This document shows, in pieces, positions 34,202-34,631 of a stretch of 34,631 nt of DNA (its first letter is position 1; each line of letters opens with the position of its first letter). The DNA is taken from the NCBI RefSeq assembly GCF_001458395.1, contig NZ_CYSR01000033.1, positions 244 to 34,874 on the forward strand, in the 5' to 3' direction. The notes below the pieces were generated by a model. The model searched no databases. It was not told the DNA's origin and saw only the letters and a list, made by a program, of their open reading frames with translations. The position numbers were made by a program, and so were the translations under genes. This DNA comes from Leisingera aquaemixtae. GTDB lineage: Bacteria > Pseudomonadota > Alphaproteobacteria > Rhodobacterales > Rhodobacteraceae.

Positions 34202-34250
34202 GAGTTAAATCCGTCATTGCAGCTTGTCAACAAAGGTACCTGTTTGGTAC
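34202..34250 (-). promoter_or_regulatory. Predicted promoter of the aminotransferase-amidase-GNAT operon
   Basis: On the minus strand a consensus TTGACA -35 (complement of 34225-34230) is followed after exactly 17 bp by TAACTC (complement of 34202-34207) as a -10. Just upstream, GGTAC occurs twice, at 34235 and 34246, 11 bp apart and so on the same helix face; this could be an activator site. The promoter predicts a leader of about 200 nt before the aminotransferase start codon. Confidence 0.55.
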
Positions 34251-34294
34251 AAACCGAAGCCTCTCCGCCTCCACGGAAGGAAAGAAATAGTCGG

Positions 34295-34631
34295 TGACCT
34301 GCCCCCCGCAAAATCCCTCACCATGAAGTAGAGTCTGTCCAACCTATGTAGGAGCAGACGAATGCGTAAGAGCCGTTTCACCGAGGCGCAAATCATCGGG
34401 ATGATCAAAGAGCAGGAAGCCGGGATGCCGACGGCGGAGGTGTGCCGCCGGCACGGCCTGAGCCCGGCAACCTTTTACAAGCTGAAGTCCAAGTATGGCG
34501 GCATGGAGGTATCGGAGGCCGCGCGGCTGAAGGCGCTGGAAGATGAGAATGCCAAGCTGAAGCGGCTGCTGGCAGACACGATGCTCGACAACGTGGTTTT
34601 GAAAGACCTGCTGGGAAAAAGCTGACGACAC
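34295..34631 (+). mobile_element. IS3-family (IS407-group-like) insertion sequence, left part
   Basis: The element continues beyond the window. Its OrfA is intact at 34362-34625. TGACCTGCCCCC at 34295-34306 resembles the terminal repeat of IS407-group elements, so I place the left end there. The right part, including orfB and the right end, is missing from the window. The boundary is inferred from the repeat-like sequence only. Confidence 0.65.
34362..34625 (+). CDS. IS3-family transposase OrfA
   Basis: The 87-residue protein begins MRKSRFTEAQIIGMIKEQEA, followed by a helix-turn-helix (TAEVCRRHGLSPATFYKLKSK, about 25-45) and a leucine-zipper-like helix ending DNVVLKDLLGKS. This is the standard OrfA of IS407-type IS3 elements. 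An A5 tract (GGGAAAAAGC) just before the stop is where these elements shift -1 into orfB to make the OrfAB transposase; it is one A shorter than the usual A6G. The start has AGGAG upstream (34350-34354). Confidence 0.93.
   Translation: MRKSRFTEAQIIGMIKEQEAGMPTAEVCRRHGLSPATFYKLKSKYGGMEVSEAARLKALEDENAKLKRLLADTMLDNVVLKDLLGKS

Noticed and set aside
16123-34294. Guanidine (ykkC-type) riboswitches
   Set aside because: I looked in the main upstream regions of the guanidino cluster for the guanidine-I, -II and -III hallmarks and found none. A covariance search with Rfam models would be decisive.

Overview
The window looks like a G+C-rich alphaproteobacterial chromosome or megaplasmid, most probably from the Roseobacter group (Rhodobacteraceae). 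I infer this from codon use, the two-subunit NAD-type formate dehydrogenase, the ABC transporter and amidohydrolase repertoire, and the style of the mobile elements. No rRNA, tRNA or CRISPR array was seen. Apart from an IS remnant zone near 15 kb and an IS3-family element entering at the right edge, the sequence is densely coding.

Layout. (1) 1-3.8 kb: a C-rich intergenic stretch with two DnaA-box-like sites, then a two-gene operon (NAD(P)-binding P5C-reductase-like protein and a large NADH:flavin oxidoreductase of the N-methyl-amine demethylase type) with a divergent TetR regulator and a perfect palindrome between them. (2) 4.0-9.5 kb: a molybdenum/tungsten formate dehydrogenase (alpha subunit plus fused gamma/beta subunit) preceded by a LysR regulator, with a strong LysR box between regulator and operon. 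(3) 9.6-14.4 kb: a winged-helix regulator, a FAD/NAD(P)-binding protein and a polar amino acid ABC transporter (binding protein, permease, ATPase). (4) 14.4-16.1 kb: a decayed zone with an IS3 transposase tail abutting the tail of a serine recombinase, then a MOSC-domain gene. (5) 16.5-34.0 kb: a large accessory catabolic cluster. (6) 34.3 kb to the end: an IS3-family element cut by the window edge.

The cluster at 16.5-34.0 kb is the most interesting part. It holds three agmatine-deiminase-family (guanidino hydrolase) paralogs, one with a twin-arginine signal; a complete dipeptide-type ABC transporter whose binding protein also has a twin-arginine signal; an M20-type carbamoylase, two nitrilase-family amidases and a secreted YtcJ-type amidohydrolase; a class III aminotransferase; a GNAT acetyltransferase; and LuxR- and LysR-type regulators. 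A reasonable reading is a route that hydrolyses a guanidino compound to a ureido compound (partly in the periplasm), imports substrate or product, removes the carbamoyl group and transaminates the resulting amine. All three deiminases carry the family's catalytic residues but differ from textbook agmatine deiminases at two motif positions, so agmatine itself may not be the substrate.

The six transcription units of this cluster are packed head-to-head and tail-to-tail. Two convergent gene pairs end within 2 bp of each other or share a CTAG. The cluster is flanked by IS3 sequences on both sides, which fits acquisition or rearrangement as a unit.
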